Positions 16,612 through 23,290 of a stretch of 48,644 nt of DNA are shown one piece after another. Every line of letters starts with the position of its first letter. Positions within the stretch are counted from its first letter, which is position 1. Below the pieces are notes generated by a model, which saw only the letters and a list, made by a program, of their open reading frames with translations, was not told the origin of the DNA and searched no databases. The DNA is from a virus: IMG/VR virus record IMGVR_UViG_3300008952_000086, positions 1 through 48,644 of that record. One strand, 5' to 3'. A program made the translations under genes and the position numbers.

Positions 16612-17207
16612 GGCGATGCGATCCGAAGGAGAAGGTGCGTGTGTACCGGGTTGGTTCCGTCGCAGTCGGTTTCCTGCACGCATTCGTGCTGAACTATGTA
16701 GTGCATTCCATCCTCATCGCACTTGAAAACCGCTGGCATGTAAGATCGTAGAACCTGCGGAAGGACGGTGCAGATTACCTCCTCGTTCACCTGAAAAGTA
16801 ACCCTCGTCCCAACACGAAAGCTCTTTGGCCGCCCTGCCACCGGGTTTGGCCTTTTCATGGCTGGCGGGGCGTTCATCAGGAGCAGCTTTGCCCCCTTTG
16901 GGGTCCTCAGGTAGCCGCCTTTTGGGTATTTAGCAGCCAGCCCCTTGCGAACCATGTGGTCAAGTGCCGCCCCCAGAGCGTCGGTCTCTCTCCTGTGGTG
17001 CTTTGGCTTCCTATTCGCCCACATGCCCCTGAAAAGCTCGTACTTGGTCTGCGGAACCATCGAATCAAGGACCCACAGGATGTACCTGTGCGGTAGGCAG
17101 AGGTTGTGCCTGTTTTTTACAAGCTCCGTCCCAACATCAAGGCAAGCGCAACAGGATCCATCAGACAAACCGATCAAAAAACCAGGCGTCTTGATCATGT
17201 CGTCCAT
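16608..17207 (-). CDS. Unknown Cys-containing protein in replication/methylase module (199 aa)
   Basis: A basic protein with an N-terminal CCACLDVG segment near residue 18 and LCLPHRYILWVLDSM after it. It then has a winged-helix-like middle (ETDALGAALDHMVRKGLAAKYP followed by a wing-like hairpin) and a beta-rich C-terminus with more cysteines. The ATG at 17207 overlaps the stop of the preceding gene (TGATG). It may bind DNA. No confident family is recognised. Confidence 0.55.
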   Translation of the reverse strand: MDDMIKTPGFLIGLSDGSCCACLDVGTELVKNRHNLCLPHRYILWVLDSMVPQTKYELFRGMWANRKPKHHRRETDALGAALDHMVRKGLAAKYPKGGYLRTPKGAKLLLMNAPPAMKRPNPVAGRPKSFRVGTRVTFQVNEEVICTVLPQVLRSYMPAVFKCDEDGMHYIVQHECVQETDCDGTNPVHTHLLLRIASP

Positions 17208-17701
17208 CAAATCGCCTTGTTTACCTTCACTTCCTGGTTTTGACGCTTCTGCTCTGGCGACACAGCTTCAAGCCACGTGTCCATGTGTCCCCTCTCGCAT
17301 GGATCACAAAGGGCACCCTGCCAGACGTCCACCCTAACTGAATACATCGACTCTGGACCTTTGTCCCACTTGTCAGCGATGCGGTAGAGTCGCCTTGCAG
17401 CGGCCTCCCTTGTCTCGCTGTACCCAGGCATCGCAACGCTGACAACGCCGTTTTTTTTCACTATCGGCGGATCCCTGGTGAATGGCTTACCATCATCCCA
17501 CTCGATAGACGGGTGTGGCCCTCGCCAGTGTGTTCCAACCCTGCAGGCTGGGCACCACGCCTTTTCCTTCGGCTCCCCATCGTCCATCTTCCTGTAGGTC
17601 ATGCAGCGTTTGTCTATCTCCCCGCTCATGGCCGACCTAACAGCCCCCTCCATCATTCTCTTCACTATCTTGTCGAGCCTAGAGAAGTTCGCCTTGACCA
17701 T
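17207..17701 (-). CDS. Unknown Zn-type protein in replication module (164 aa)
   Basis: ATG at 17701 is chosen because AGGAGAG stands at good spacing; the longer reading to 17752 would overlap the upstream gene more. The product has a helical N-terminus (FSRLDKIVKRMMEGAVRSAM) and a cysteine pair WCPAC near the middle. A second pair (LCDPC) near the C-terminus could complete a zinc site. Neighbours are the replication organiser and another cysteine protein. The function is unknown. Confidence 0.6.
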   Translation of the reverse strand: MVKANFSRLDKIVKRMMEGAVRSAMSGEIDKRCMTYRKMDDGEPKEKAWCPACRVGTHWRGPHPSIEWDDGKPFTRDPPIVKKNGVVSVAMPGYSETREAAARRLYRIADKWDKGPESMYSVRVDVWQGALCDPCERGHMDTWLEAVSPEQKRQNQEVKVNKAI

Positions 17702-18362
17702 ATTCGCCGTCTCTCCTGTTTGTTTCCACCGGATACTCCGGAGCGTCATCAAGCATAATTACGCCAGACTTCATCCTGTCCACGCCCTCTTGGACGTAGG
17801 AGTGAAACCGCCCCGTATATAGGGTCTCTGGCCTTATGTACCGTCGGTCCCACATCATTTCGTCTGCCCTGCCGCCAGGCCGCCTGTCTGTGCTTTGGCG
17901 CAGCTTCTCGTCCCAAACCAGACACATGCGGTTGAACACACGCTGCCAATGTTGGAGGTCTGTCTCGTCTGGGAACTCTGCCTTGGACTCCCTGAACGAC
18001 TCTTGAGCCCTGGCAACCATCAGCGTCCTGTACTGACTGGCGATCTTCTTGGTTCCATAGTTCCTGCCGCATATAGAGTTTGCGTAGGTCAGAACCTCGC
18101 AAAGGAAGCTAGACCACCCACCCATCGGCTCAACGCCGTTAGACTTCTTCGCCCTTGCTGGCTTCTTCTCTGGCTCTGGCCCTGGCTCTGGCTTTCCAGC
18201 CACAACCCTGCGCCTCCTCGCCTTCTGCTCCCTGTTGTACTCGCGCCTGTCAGACGTCTTCTGATCCATCTTGAGCAGGGCTGTCTCAACTAGAATAATC
18301 GCTGCAGTAACCTGCCCGGCGTTCAGCACGGACAGCAAACCCTCTAGTTGCTGGCGATTCAT
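17679..18362 (-). CDS. Phage replication organiser with DnaD-type C-terminal domain
   Basis: A 227-residue protein. The C-terminal third has the pattern of the conserved phage domain known as TIGR02220, found at the end of DnaD-like replication initiators: a helix with VFNRMCLVWDEK, then RRYIRPETLYTGRFHSYV. The middle is a Lys/Arg/Pro-rich linker and the N-terminus a short helix pair. Such proteins bind the origin and help recruit the host helicase loader. ATG at 18362 overlaps the upstream stop (ATGA). Confidence 0.65.
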   Translation of the reverse strand: MNRQQLEGLLSVLNAGQVTAAIILVETALLKMDQKTSDRREYNREQKARRRRVVAGKPEPGPEPEKKPARAKKSNGVEPMGGWSSFLCEVLTYANSICGRNYGTKKIASQYRTLMVARAQESFRESKAEFPDETDLQHWQRVFNRMCLVWDEKLRQSTDRRPGGRADEMMWDRRYIRPETLYTGRFHSYVQEGVDRMKSGVIMLDDAPEYPVETNRRDGEYGQGELL

Positions 18363-18538
18363 GTCAGCGTGGTGATCTTCTTCACACACACGATGCAGTT
18401 CTTTGCGTTGGCGTGATCCCATCTAAACAACTTGAAGTTGTCGACGGCCTTCCTGGCCACGTCCTCCTCACTCATGTCGTCGTCAGAACAGACGTCAACA
18501 TGAACCTCAAACGTAACAACCCAATCATTAGCAGGCAT
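18359..18538 (-). CDS. Small unknown protein leading the replication module (59 aa)
   Basis: I start it at ATG 18538 because a near-perfect GGAGG lies 4 bases upstream. An in-frame longer reading to 18619 starts at TTG with no ribosome site. The product is acidic with a beta-strand N-terminus (NDWVVTFEVHVDVC) and a helix ending near CIVCVKKI. No family is recognised. It is translationally coupled to the replication organiser. Confidence 0.6.
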   Translation of the reverse strand: MPANDWVVTFEVHVDVCSDDDMSEEDVARKAVDNFKLFRWDHANAKNCIVCVKKITTLT

Positions 18539-18681
18539 TGATCCTCCAAAAGCGCCCCCATAGACGGTCAAGGGCATATCATCGTCTGTCCGGACTAAAG
18601 CCGCGATGATTTGAGCCAAAGACGGACCGCAGCAGAACCAAAAGGATCCGCTGTGGGCGTCGCCGCCTTTGACCCCCGGGA

Positions 18682-18710
18682 TTCGGGCACCGGGAGGTGA
18701 AAAACCCGAA
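18682..18710. other. Nested stem-loop in the 18.5-18.8 kb intergenic region
   Basis: TTCGGG (18682-18687) pairs with CCCGAA (18705-18710). Inside it CACC (18688-18691) pairs with GGTG (18696-18699) around a GGGA tetraloop, leaving five A residues as a bulge. It lies in the leader of the leftward replication module and may be a regulatory RNA fold. Confidence 0.45.
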
Positions 18711-18754
18711 ACCAGCTACAAGATAGCACTAGGGGGCAAAAACGCTAGGTTGTT

Positions 18755-18775
18755 GGCGGGACTATAAGTACCGCC
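18755..18775. promoter_or_regulatory. Palindromic operator-like site over a -10 box
   Basis: Arms GGCGG (18755-18759) and CCGCC (18771-18775) enclose ACT (18761-18763) and AGT (18767-18769) symmetrically around ATA. The leftward strand reads TATAGT here (18761-18766), a 5/6 match to a -10 box for the replication module, although no good -35 is seen. A repressor bound here would cover this -10 box and lie 30 bases from the start of the rightward 18802-18810 promoter. Confidence 0.45.
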
Positions 18776-18782
18776 ACTTACC

Positions 18783-18810
18783 TTTCATGGGTCTCTGATC
18801 GTGGTATGAT
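18783..18810 (+). promoter_or_regulatory. Extended -10 promoter of a probable leaderless gene
   Basis: TGG plus TATGAT at 18802-18810 forms an extended -10 element. The -35 area (TTTCAT at 18783) is weak, as often seen with extended -10 promoters. The GTG start at 18817 begins 7 bases after the box, at the expected transcription start. Confidence 0.55.
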
Positions 18811-18816
18811 CTACTA

Positions 18817-19038
18817 GTGAGTGGATCACATGACCATAAAGAGTACCTCTCGGTCATCTGCGTGGCCCGAAAGCGGAAAGTACACCTGTACGACTCTGAC
18901 ACCACCGTCACCCGCGTGAGGGTTGCGTGTGGTCGCCAGTTTGAGATTCACCCGGACATAGCGGAGGTGCGCTCCGACATGATCCCAACATGCAGCGTGT
19001 GCGCTCGTCACATCCCGTGTGCCGGGTGTATCCGTTGA
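18817..19038 (+). CDS. Small Cys-rich protein, probable leaderless gene (73 aa)
   Basis: GTG start without a ribosome site, directly at the predicted start point of the 18802-18810 promoter. The product is basic and beta-rich in the first 45 residues. It ends with a cysteine cluster (CSVCARHIPCAGC, with CXXC spacing twice) that could bind zinc. It is isolated between two leftward units and ends 4 bases from the opposing small-terminase-like gene. A regulatory role is possible but unproven. Confidence 0.6.
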   Translation: MSGSHDHKEYLSVICVARKRKVHLYDSDTTVTRVRVACGRQFEIHPDIAEVRSDMIPTCSVCARHIPCAGCIR

Positions 19039-19042
19039 TGAG

Positions 19043-19705
19043 CTACCAGCCCTCCACGTCTCCATCCTCGGTCACAAGAGGATCGGCGGTGCCGATTGCC
19101 TTGGCCGCAGACATGTCTCGCTCCGTGGCCCTCGACACCGAGTGCTCGTGATGGTGGACGTGCTTGGTCGGAGCAGAGTGAACTCCGGACGTGTCAATGA
19201 TCCACTTCGCCAGCTTCACACGCTCGGATGCCTTGTCCGTGTAGAGGAACTGCTGCACAAGCGCGAGGTGGGCCATGCCAACCAGACGCGTCAAAGAGTG
19301 GTCCAGAACCTCACGCTGAAAAGAGCGCCAACCGGGCTTACGAACCCAGGAAGAGACCTGCTTCTGCGTGAAGCCAAGGATTCCTGCGATCGTTGTGTCG
19401 GAACACCCGCAAAGCTGCAGCAGTGCAGCCTTGGCCTGATGCTCCTTGAGCCCGTGAAGGCTCGGCATCGGCGCAGCGTCACCAAAGTATTCAGCAAGCT
19501 CCTTGATCGACGGCAACACACCGCCGAGAACAGGGGCACCGTCCACAGAACGCAGCAGAGGCTTGATGTGCTCCTCAATGGAGGCAGTCGTCTGCGCAGA
19601 CCAGGAAACAGGCTTTTCAACTTCCTCGACATCGCCCCTCACAGAGGTCGACGTCTTGGATTGCTCGCTCTTGGGGTATGGGAATTCCATCGCATTACGG
19701 TGCAT
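19043..19705 (-). CDS. Terminase small subunit-like protein
   Basis: A 220-residue protein with a helix-turn-helix at about 93-121 (AALLQLCGCSDTTIAGILGF, then QKQVSSWV). A helical region follows that ends VKLAKWIIDTSG, the layout of many small terminase subunits, which recognise the packaging site. The C-terminal tail is His-rich (KHVHHHEHS). It is separated from the large subunit by some 6 kb, which is unusual, so a transcription regulator is the alternative. I prefer ATG 19705, where AGGG stands 7 bases upstream. Confidence 0.5.
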   Translation of the reverse strand: MHRNAMEFPYPKSEQSKTSTSVRGDVEEVEKPVSWSAQTTASIEEHIKPLLRSVDGAPVLGGVLPSIKELAEYFGDAAPMPSLHGLKEHQAKAALLQLCGCSDTTIAGILGFTQKQVSSWVRKPGWRSFQREVLDHSLTRLVGMAHLALVQQFLYTDKASERVKLAKWIIDTSGVHSAPTKHVHHHEHSVSRATERDMSAAKAIGTADPLVTEDGDVEGW

Positions 19706-19743
19706 CACCATGCCCTACATCGCAACACAACACAGGAGACGTG

Positions 19744-20076
19744 ATGCCAGTAAAGAAGAAGAAGGTAGAAAAGGCAGTGATCAGCGAGAACGATCGGCAG
19801 TGCCCCAAGTGCGGGGACGTCAAGGACAAGGAAAAGGGGTTCGGGTTCAGGAACCTGCGCCGATCTGACGGTATCCGGGTCGCAGTCCAGCCCTGGTGTA
19901 GGGACTGCCGCAAGGAGTCGGCAAGGGCGTCCAAGCTGCCCATGAAGCACTGCAAGTCGTGTGAGAAGCCTCTGCGTATCAACCTGTTCGCCAAGAACAA
20001 GAAGAACAAGGACGGCTATAGCGCCATCTGCAAGGTCTGCAAGAAAAGCAACCGCAAGAAGAAGGCTGCGAAATGA
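19744..20076 (+). CDS. Small double zinc-ribbon-like protein (110 aa)
   Basis: First gene of the rightward early block, with AGGAG five bases before the ATG. The Lys-rich N-terminus is followed by two pairs of cysteine knuckles, CPKC with CRDC and CKSC with CKVC, as in two zinc ribbons, and a basic C-terminus. It is probably a nucleic-acid-binding protein. The spacing resembles HNH-type zinc ribbons, but no catalytic His-Asn-His is apparent. Its stop overlaps the next ATG. Confidence 0.65.
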   Translation: MPVKKKKVEKAVISENDRQCPKCGDVKDKEKGFGFRNLRRSDGIRVAVQPWCRDCRKESARASKLPMKHCKSCEKPLRINLFAKNKKNKDGYSAICKVCKKSNRKKKAAK

Positions 20077-20828
20077 AAGTCCTCTTCGTTACCGACCACA
20101 AAAGGTGGGTCCCATCGCTGCGCTGCAAGACAGTCGCAGTCACAGACCTCACCAGGGTCTCAACGGTCGAGAACTTCGACCTCGTTGTCGTGCTCAAGAC
20201 ATGTAAGCACAAGCTGTCGCTCCCATACACCAACGCAGCATCCAAAACCGGAACGCCATACGCGGTGTCCAACACTGGAGCAAAGCGAATCTACGCAAAC
20301 GTGGAGAACCAGACCGGGATCGACCTGTCTATCTGGGGAGGACGGTTCTGGACTCGACCCGTCGGGATAAACCTCATCAACCAAAGCGTCGACATCGCAA
20401 TGGCAGAGGAAACCACCAAGGGAAGGGACTACATGGTCAAGATGGCGTTCTCCAGGCTGGGAGGCGACGCAAGGAAGGCTCCCAAGTGGAAGAACATGTA
20501 CGACACCATCGCCAAGTACCACCCCGACGTCGTCGAAAAGCTCAAGCCGTACCTGATGAAAAGGGGAGTACGAACGGAAACCTCTCCAGCCGCTGACATC
20601 AGCAGCATGTACGCAGACCCCATCGGCCTAGTGGACAACCTGCCACACCCGCCCGATAAGGACCTCGGCAACGGGCACATCGACAGCCTAAAGCTGCTGC
20701 TCTCTCACGTCATGGTCCTCATGAAGGACCACAACATCAACGGAATCACGCTTGTCGCAGGAGAAAAGCCGCTGGTAAACCGGACGCAGATGAAGCCCGT
20801 TGAGGTCGAGGAGACCTGGGAAGTCTGA
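20073..20828 (+). CDS. Unknown protein with DUF2325-like N-terminus (251 aa)
   Basis: The ATG overlaps the preceding stop (ATGA). The first 90 residues alternate beta strands and helices: VKVLFV-like start, then FDLVVVLKTCKHKL, then TGTPYAVSNTGAKR. This resembles the small Rossmann-like DUF2325 domain, whose role is unknown. The remaining 160 residues are helical with no recognised motif. It is one of the largest genes in the early left part, conserved in spacing with its zinc-ribbon neighbour. Confidence 0.55.
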   Translation: MKVLFVTDHKRWVPSLRCKTVAVTDLTRVSTVENFDLVVVLKTCKHKLSLPYTNAASKTGTPYAVSNTGAKRIYANVENQTGIDLSIWGGRFWTRPVGINLINQSVDIAMAEETTKGRDYMVKMAFSRLGGDARKAPKWKNMYDTIAKYHPDVVEKLKPYLMKRGVRTETSPAADISSMYADPIGLVDNLPHPPDKDLGNGHIDSLKLLLSHVMVLMKDHNINGITLVAGEKPLVNRTQMKPVEVEETWEV

Positions 20829-20840
20829 ACAAGGGGAAAC

Positions 20841-21050
20841 ATGGCTGTCTCGCTAACAAACAAAATCATCGACATCGTGGAAATGGGCTGGTGGATCTCC
20901 GAAATCGACCGCCACCACAACAAGAGAAGCTGGAGCGGAGAGGTAAGGAAAGGACACACAAGGCTAAAGGTAAGAGACGCCGTCGATGTCCCACACCTGC
21001 TCTCAAAGCTACGAAGGGCAATCAAGGAATATGAAGTCAACGAAGAATGA
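20841..21050 (+). CDS. Unknown small protein (69 aa)
   Basis: AAGGGG precedes the ATG at 20841. The product has a tryptophan pair near residue 17 (MGWWISEIDRHHNKRSW) and a helical C-terminal half (LLSKLRRAIKEYEVNEE). It overlaps the start of the next gene by 20 bases in another frame. No family is recognised. Confidence 0.55.
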   Translation: MAVSLTNKIIDIVEMGWWISEIDRHHNKRSWSGEVRKGHTRLKVRDAVDVPHLLSKLRRAIKEYEVNEE

Positions 21051-21282
21051 CGCTGCAGCAGTCATGAAGGAACTCATCACAACGCCAAGAGCAAACACAG
21101 CAAGCGGCATCGCAAAGAGACTCGGATGGTTCAAGTATGGAGAGGAAAAAAGAACGCCAGACAACCACAGGGTAGTCAAAGCACTACACCTGTTGAGAAA
21201 CCTAGGACTCGTAGACGAAACACCCACAGCAAAAGGATCAAAGTGGGGAATCGTAAAACCTTCGCAAGCACAACAAAACTAG
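21031..21282 (+). CDS. Small winged-helix protein (83 aa)
   Basis: ATG at 21031 is chosen because AAGGAAT precedes it; longer readings upstream lie inside the previous gene. Residues 20-75 have winged-helix layout: TASGIAKRLGWF, then a helix (RVVKALHLLRNLGLVDE), then a hairpin wing (AKGSKWGIV). It is a probable DNA-binding regulator of the early region. Confidence 0.6.
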   Translation: MKSTKNDAAAVMKELITTPRANTASGIAKRLGWFKYGEEKRTPDNHRVVKALHLLRNLGLVDETPTAKGSKWGIVKPSQAQQN

Positions 21283-21292
21283 GAGACAGAAC

Positions 21293-21538
21293 GTGGCTAA
21301 CTGCAAAAACTGCGACCAAAAGACGTGGTGGGTCAAAACCACAAAAGACGGAGAAGAGAAGTTCGACATGGTCCAACCATTCAAGAAACGTCTCTACTTC
21401 AAGACCGGCGAGGACAACTCCGGACAGTACCCCACCGTCGTCGCCAAAATGGTCGAAGTCTACGAACCACACTACGACCAATGCCCCAACAAGCCCGAAC
21501 GGAAGGAAAGGCAAGACAACGATGACGTGCCGTTCTAA
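21293..21538 (+). CDS. Small protein with SSB-type C-terminal tip (81 aa)
   Basis: GTG start with AGGAG at 21284-21288, 4 bases before it. Cys 4, Cys 7 and Cys 64 could bind a metal. The body is beta-rich (KKRLYFKTGE, YPTVVAKMVEVYE). The last residues, DNDDVPF, copy the acidic tip of bacterial single-strand binding protein (DDDIPF or DDDLPF), which docks host repair and replication enzymes. No OB fold is evident, and the protein is half the length of an SSB. It may compete with or recruit SSB partners such as PriA, RecQ, RecO or the polymerase III chi subunit. Confidence 0.6.
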   Translation: MANCKNCDQKTWWVKTTKDGEEKFDMVQPFKKRLYFKTGEDNSGQYPTVVAKMVEVYEPHYDQCPNKPERKERQDNDDVPF

Positions 21539-21744
21539 ATCCCTAATCCAAACAATCAATGCCAGGGGGGTTAGGGGGGATTGGCCCGAACGAGGCAAAG
21601 CCGAGGGAGGTCATGAAACCCCCCACACGCGGTCAACGTCCTGCCGGGCACGCGCGAGAACTTTTGGGGTAAGGACAGGGAAGATGTCAAGCCCTATCTG
21701 CACACACCTGTAACATCAACAACTTACAACCAAAAACAACCACC

Positions 21745-21760
21745 GTGAACAATCGTTCAC
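21745..21760. promoter_or_regulatory. GTGAAC-N4-GTTCAC palindrome, copy 1 (LexA-box type)
   Basis: The 16-base site GTGAACAATCGTTCAC has 6-base perfect arms around four bases. The inner GAAC-N4-GTTC is the LexA/DinR box of Bacillus and Actinobacteria. A second copy lies at 27084-27099. Alternatively it is the operator of a phage-encoded repressor. Confidence 0.55.
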
Positions 21761-21771
21761 ACCTTACTCTT

Positions 21772-21811
21772 GTCCGCAATGTCCGCTGCGGACCACGCGG
21801 ACAACGCGGAC
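21772..21811. repeat. GTCCGC / GCGGAC repeat cluster
   Basis: Two direct GTCCGC copies (21772, 21781) face three GCGGAC copies (21788, 21797, 21806). The innermost pair forms a palindrome around a single T. The nine-base period of the copies suggests a cooperative binding site or alternative cruciforms. Confidence 0.65.
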
Positions 21812-21823
21812 ACAGAACATAAA

Positions 21824-21860
21824 GGGGGGGCCCCACAGCTACAATCAACGGGGCCCCCCC
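21824..21860. other. Perfect 11-bp GC stem-loop
   Basis: GGGGGGGCCCC (21824-21834) is exactly complementary to GGGGCCCCCCC (21850-21860) across a 15-base loop. No T run follows, so an ordinary rho-independent terminator is not shown. A cruciform or processing site is also possible. Confidence 0.7.
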
Positions 21861-22064
21861 CCAACATGGGACCCATACACAAAAGGGGACCCATTACGAT
21901 TTCGGTCGGCGGGGATTCGGAGAATCAAATACGCAAGTCGGCAGAAATTCACACATGGGCGCTCTCGCGCAGATGCTCGCGCAGGCGTGCGGTTGGCGAG
22001 ACGCGCGTGTCGCGTGGCACCCTGAACGCAGCGAATGTGGGCTGCGGGGCTGAATCCTCAACGG

Positions 22065-22366
22065 TATCAGTTACTTGCGCCGCACCATGCACCTAACCCC
22101 CTGATATCACTAGTAGTTTACATAATACCCATTATTGGACATGGCATAGGCCTTGCAATCAAAGGTAGACGCGAACGCGGGTGCGCCTGCGTCACCTTGA
22201 TTCCGAGGCGCCAGGGCGCGATCTGCATCATTTGCGGTGTGTGACAGGGTGGCACGGTATTCACATTCCCCAGTGATATCAAAGGCTTGCACCCTGATGG
22301 GCCCTGTAATGGTGCAAAGCTTGCGATGTAGCATGAAGGGTTACACCAATGATATCAGGCACTTGC
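22065..22366 (+). repeat. Three iteron-like repeats TATCA-N4-CTTGC
   Basis: Copies lie at 22065-22078, 22277-22290 and 22353-22366, all in the same orientation with exactly four bases between half motifs. Half sites (TATCA at 22105; CTTGC at 22152 and 22320) lie between them. The last copy is 87 bases before the next gene's ATG. They may be initiator or repressor binding sites. Confidence 0.55.
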
Positions 22367-22452
22367 AGGTTTGGCACGCGGTCTGCAGTATGTCCAGGGT
22401 GAAGCGGGGTCCGCGTCGGGCCCTGCATAGACACTCAACGGGAGAACACACC

Positions 22453-23082
22453 ATGAGCCCCAAGAACCAACCAACCGCCCCCAAGGCCCCCGCGGCCCCC
22501 TCTGTCGAAGACTTGCTCGCGATGCTCGCGGCCTCCGGAGACCCCGCGGCTCAGGCCGCGGTCAAGGCCCACGCGGACACCTTGGCCAGCGCGAAGCGTG
22601 CCGAGAACGCGGTGGCCATCGGTGAGGCCAAGTCCGCGACCGCTGAGCAGGTGCTCGCGTTCTGGCGAAAGCTGCGCGACCTTGACCCGGACACCGCGGC
22701 GCCGACGTCGGACAAGCGGGTCCGCGTGACCTTCGATATCAGCCTCAGCGCCCAGGAGGGCGAGGATGGTCCGGAGGATGTGCTCACCTGCGCGCTGGCC
22801 GGGAAGGTCCGGCAGACCGGGGGCGGTGGCGGTGGCGGTGGCAAGGTCAAGCTCCCCGATGGCTACGATGCATGGCTCGACAGCAAGCTCGCGGCCGCTG
22901 AGGATGGGAAGTACACCGTCAAGATGGCCAGGGTCGACGCGGACGCGCTCCTCGCGGACCCCGAATGTGAAGCCGGACTCCGGGCCATCGCGGAGCGCGT
23001 CGCGGAACAGACCGGAACCGCTCTGACTTCGACAATCTACAAGGCCAAGGTCCGCGCCGGACTGGTCAACGGCCGGTCGTAG
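22453..23082 (+). CDS. Unknown Ala-rich protein with poly-Gly linker (209 aa)
   Basis: GGGAGA precedes the ATG. The N-terminus is Ala/Pro-rich, followed by helical segments (VEDLLAMLAASGDPAAQAAV; EQVLAFWRKLRDLD). A beta-type region (RVRVTFDISLS) and a run of about eight glycines from a GGC/GGT repeat near residue 120 come next. A charged C-terminal domain follows. The gene is flanked by the two long noncoding regions, so its product may act on them. No known family is recognised, and its GC content is higher than that of its left neighbours. Confidence 0.6.
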   Translation: MSPKNQPTAPKAPAAPSVEDLLAMLAASGDPAAQAAVKAHADTLASAKRAENAVAIGEAKSATAEQVLAFWRKLRDLDPDTAAPTSDKRVRVTFDISLSAQEGEDGPEDVLTCALAGKVRQTGGGGGGGGKVKLPDGYDAWLDSKLAAAEDGKYTVKMARVDADALLADPECEAGLRAIAERVAEQTGTALTSTIYKAKVRAGLVNGRS

Positions 23083-23100
23083 CCGAACGCGGCTTGCTTC

Positions 23101-23137
23101 CCCCCCGCGGCCATCGATGCCGGGCCGCGGGTGGGGG
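23101..23137 (+). terminator. GC-rich hairpin after the poly-Gly gene
   Basis: CGCGGCC (23106-23112) pairs with GGCCGCG (23123-23129) over a 10-base loop, extended by a C run before and a G run after. It lies 20 bases past the stop codon, but no T tract follows, so termination is only likely. Confidence 0.45.
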
Positions 23138-23140
23138 AGC

Positions 23141-23184
23141 CCTTGCCAAGTGACGCGAGCGTAGGTTCGCGCCCCTTGGCAAGG
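23141..23184 (+). other. Two-tier stem-loop, 10 bp plus 5 bp
   Basis: CCTTGCCAAG (23141-23150) pairs perfectly with CTTGGCAAGG (23175-23184). After a 3/3-base internal loop, CGCGA (23154-23158) pairs with TCGCG (23167-23171) around an 8-base loop. A fold this precise suggests selection for RNA structure. Confidence 0.65.
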
Positions 23185-23245
23185 CTAGGCCCCTTGCTTC
23201 GCGTGCAACCCTGGAGGGCGCGAGCCCGATGAAGGGGGGGCCTAG
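23185..23245 (+). other. Long imperfect stem-loop, 9-bp outer stem
   Basis: CTAGGCCCC (23185-23193) pairs with GGGGCCTAG (23237-23245). Inside, a GCT-CGCG type stem with one bulge pairs with CGCGAGC. It starts at the base after the preceding hairpin, so the two would stack. Confidence 0.55.
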
Positions 23246-23259
23246 CGGTTACTTGCAAC

Positions 23260-23290
23260 GGCCCTACCCCGCGCTTAGCGGGGTGGGGCC
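23260..23290 (+). other. 13-bp stem-loop with one G-U pair
   Basis: Bases 23260-23272 pair with 23278-23290 along all 13 positions, one being a G-U wobble, around a five-base loop. The wobble fits an RNA-level structure rather than a DNA palindrome. Confidence 0.6.

Larger units (their letters stand above)
21539..22452. other. Gene-free control region with palindromes, hairpins and iteron-like repeats
   Basis: About 0.9 kb with no credible gene. In order it holds runs of G around 21564-21580, a GAAC-N4-GTTC palindrome at 21745, a cluster of GTCCGC/GCGGAC repeats at 21772-21811 and a perfect 11-bp GC stem at 21824-21860. Three TATCA-N4-CTTGC repeats follow between 22065 and 22366. Weak short ORFs here lack ribosome sites. 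It is the best candidate for an origin or lysis-lysogeny style switch region. Confidence 0.6.

Noticed and set aside
14736-19705. Temperate-phage switch with integrase
   Set aside because: Small regulators and operator-like sites are present, but no integrase, excisionase or attachment site could be recognised.
21613-21672. 19-codon ORF preceded by a GGGAGG-like sequence
   Set aside because: The spacing to ATG is only two bases and the product is too short to judge.
21126-21713. Rightward frame of 195 codons across the SSB-tip gene
   Set aside because: Thr/Lys/Arg/Ser-rich out-of-frame text; overlaps two better genes and has no ribosome site.
21770-22096. Possible gene in the noncoding region (108 codons)
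   Set aside because: Runs through the palindromes and hairpin, has no ribosome site and low-complexity composition.
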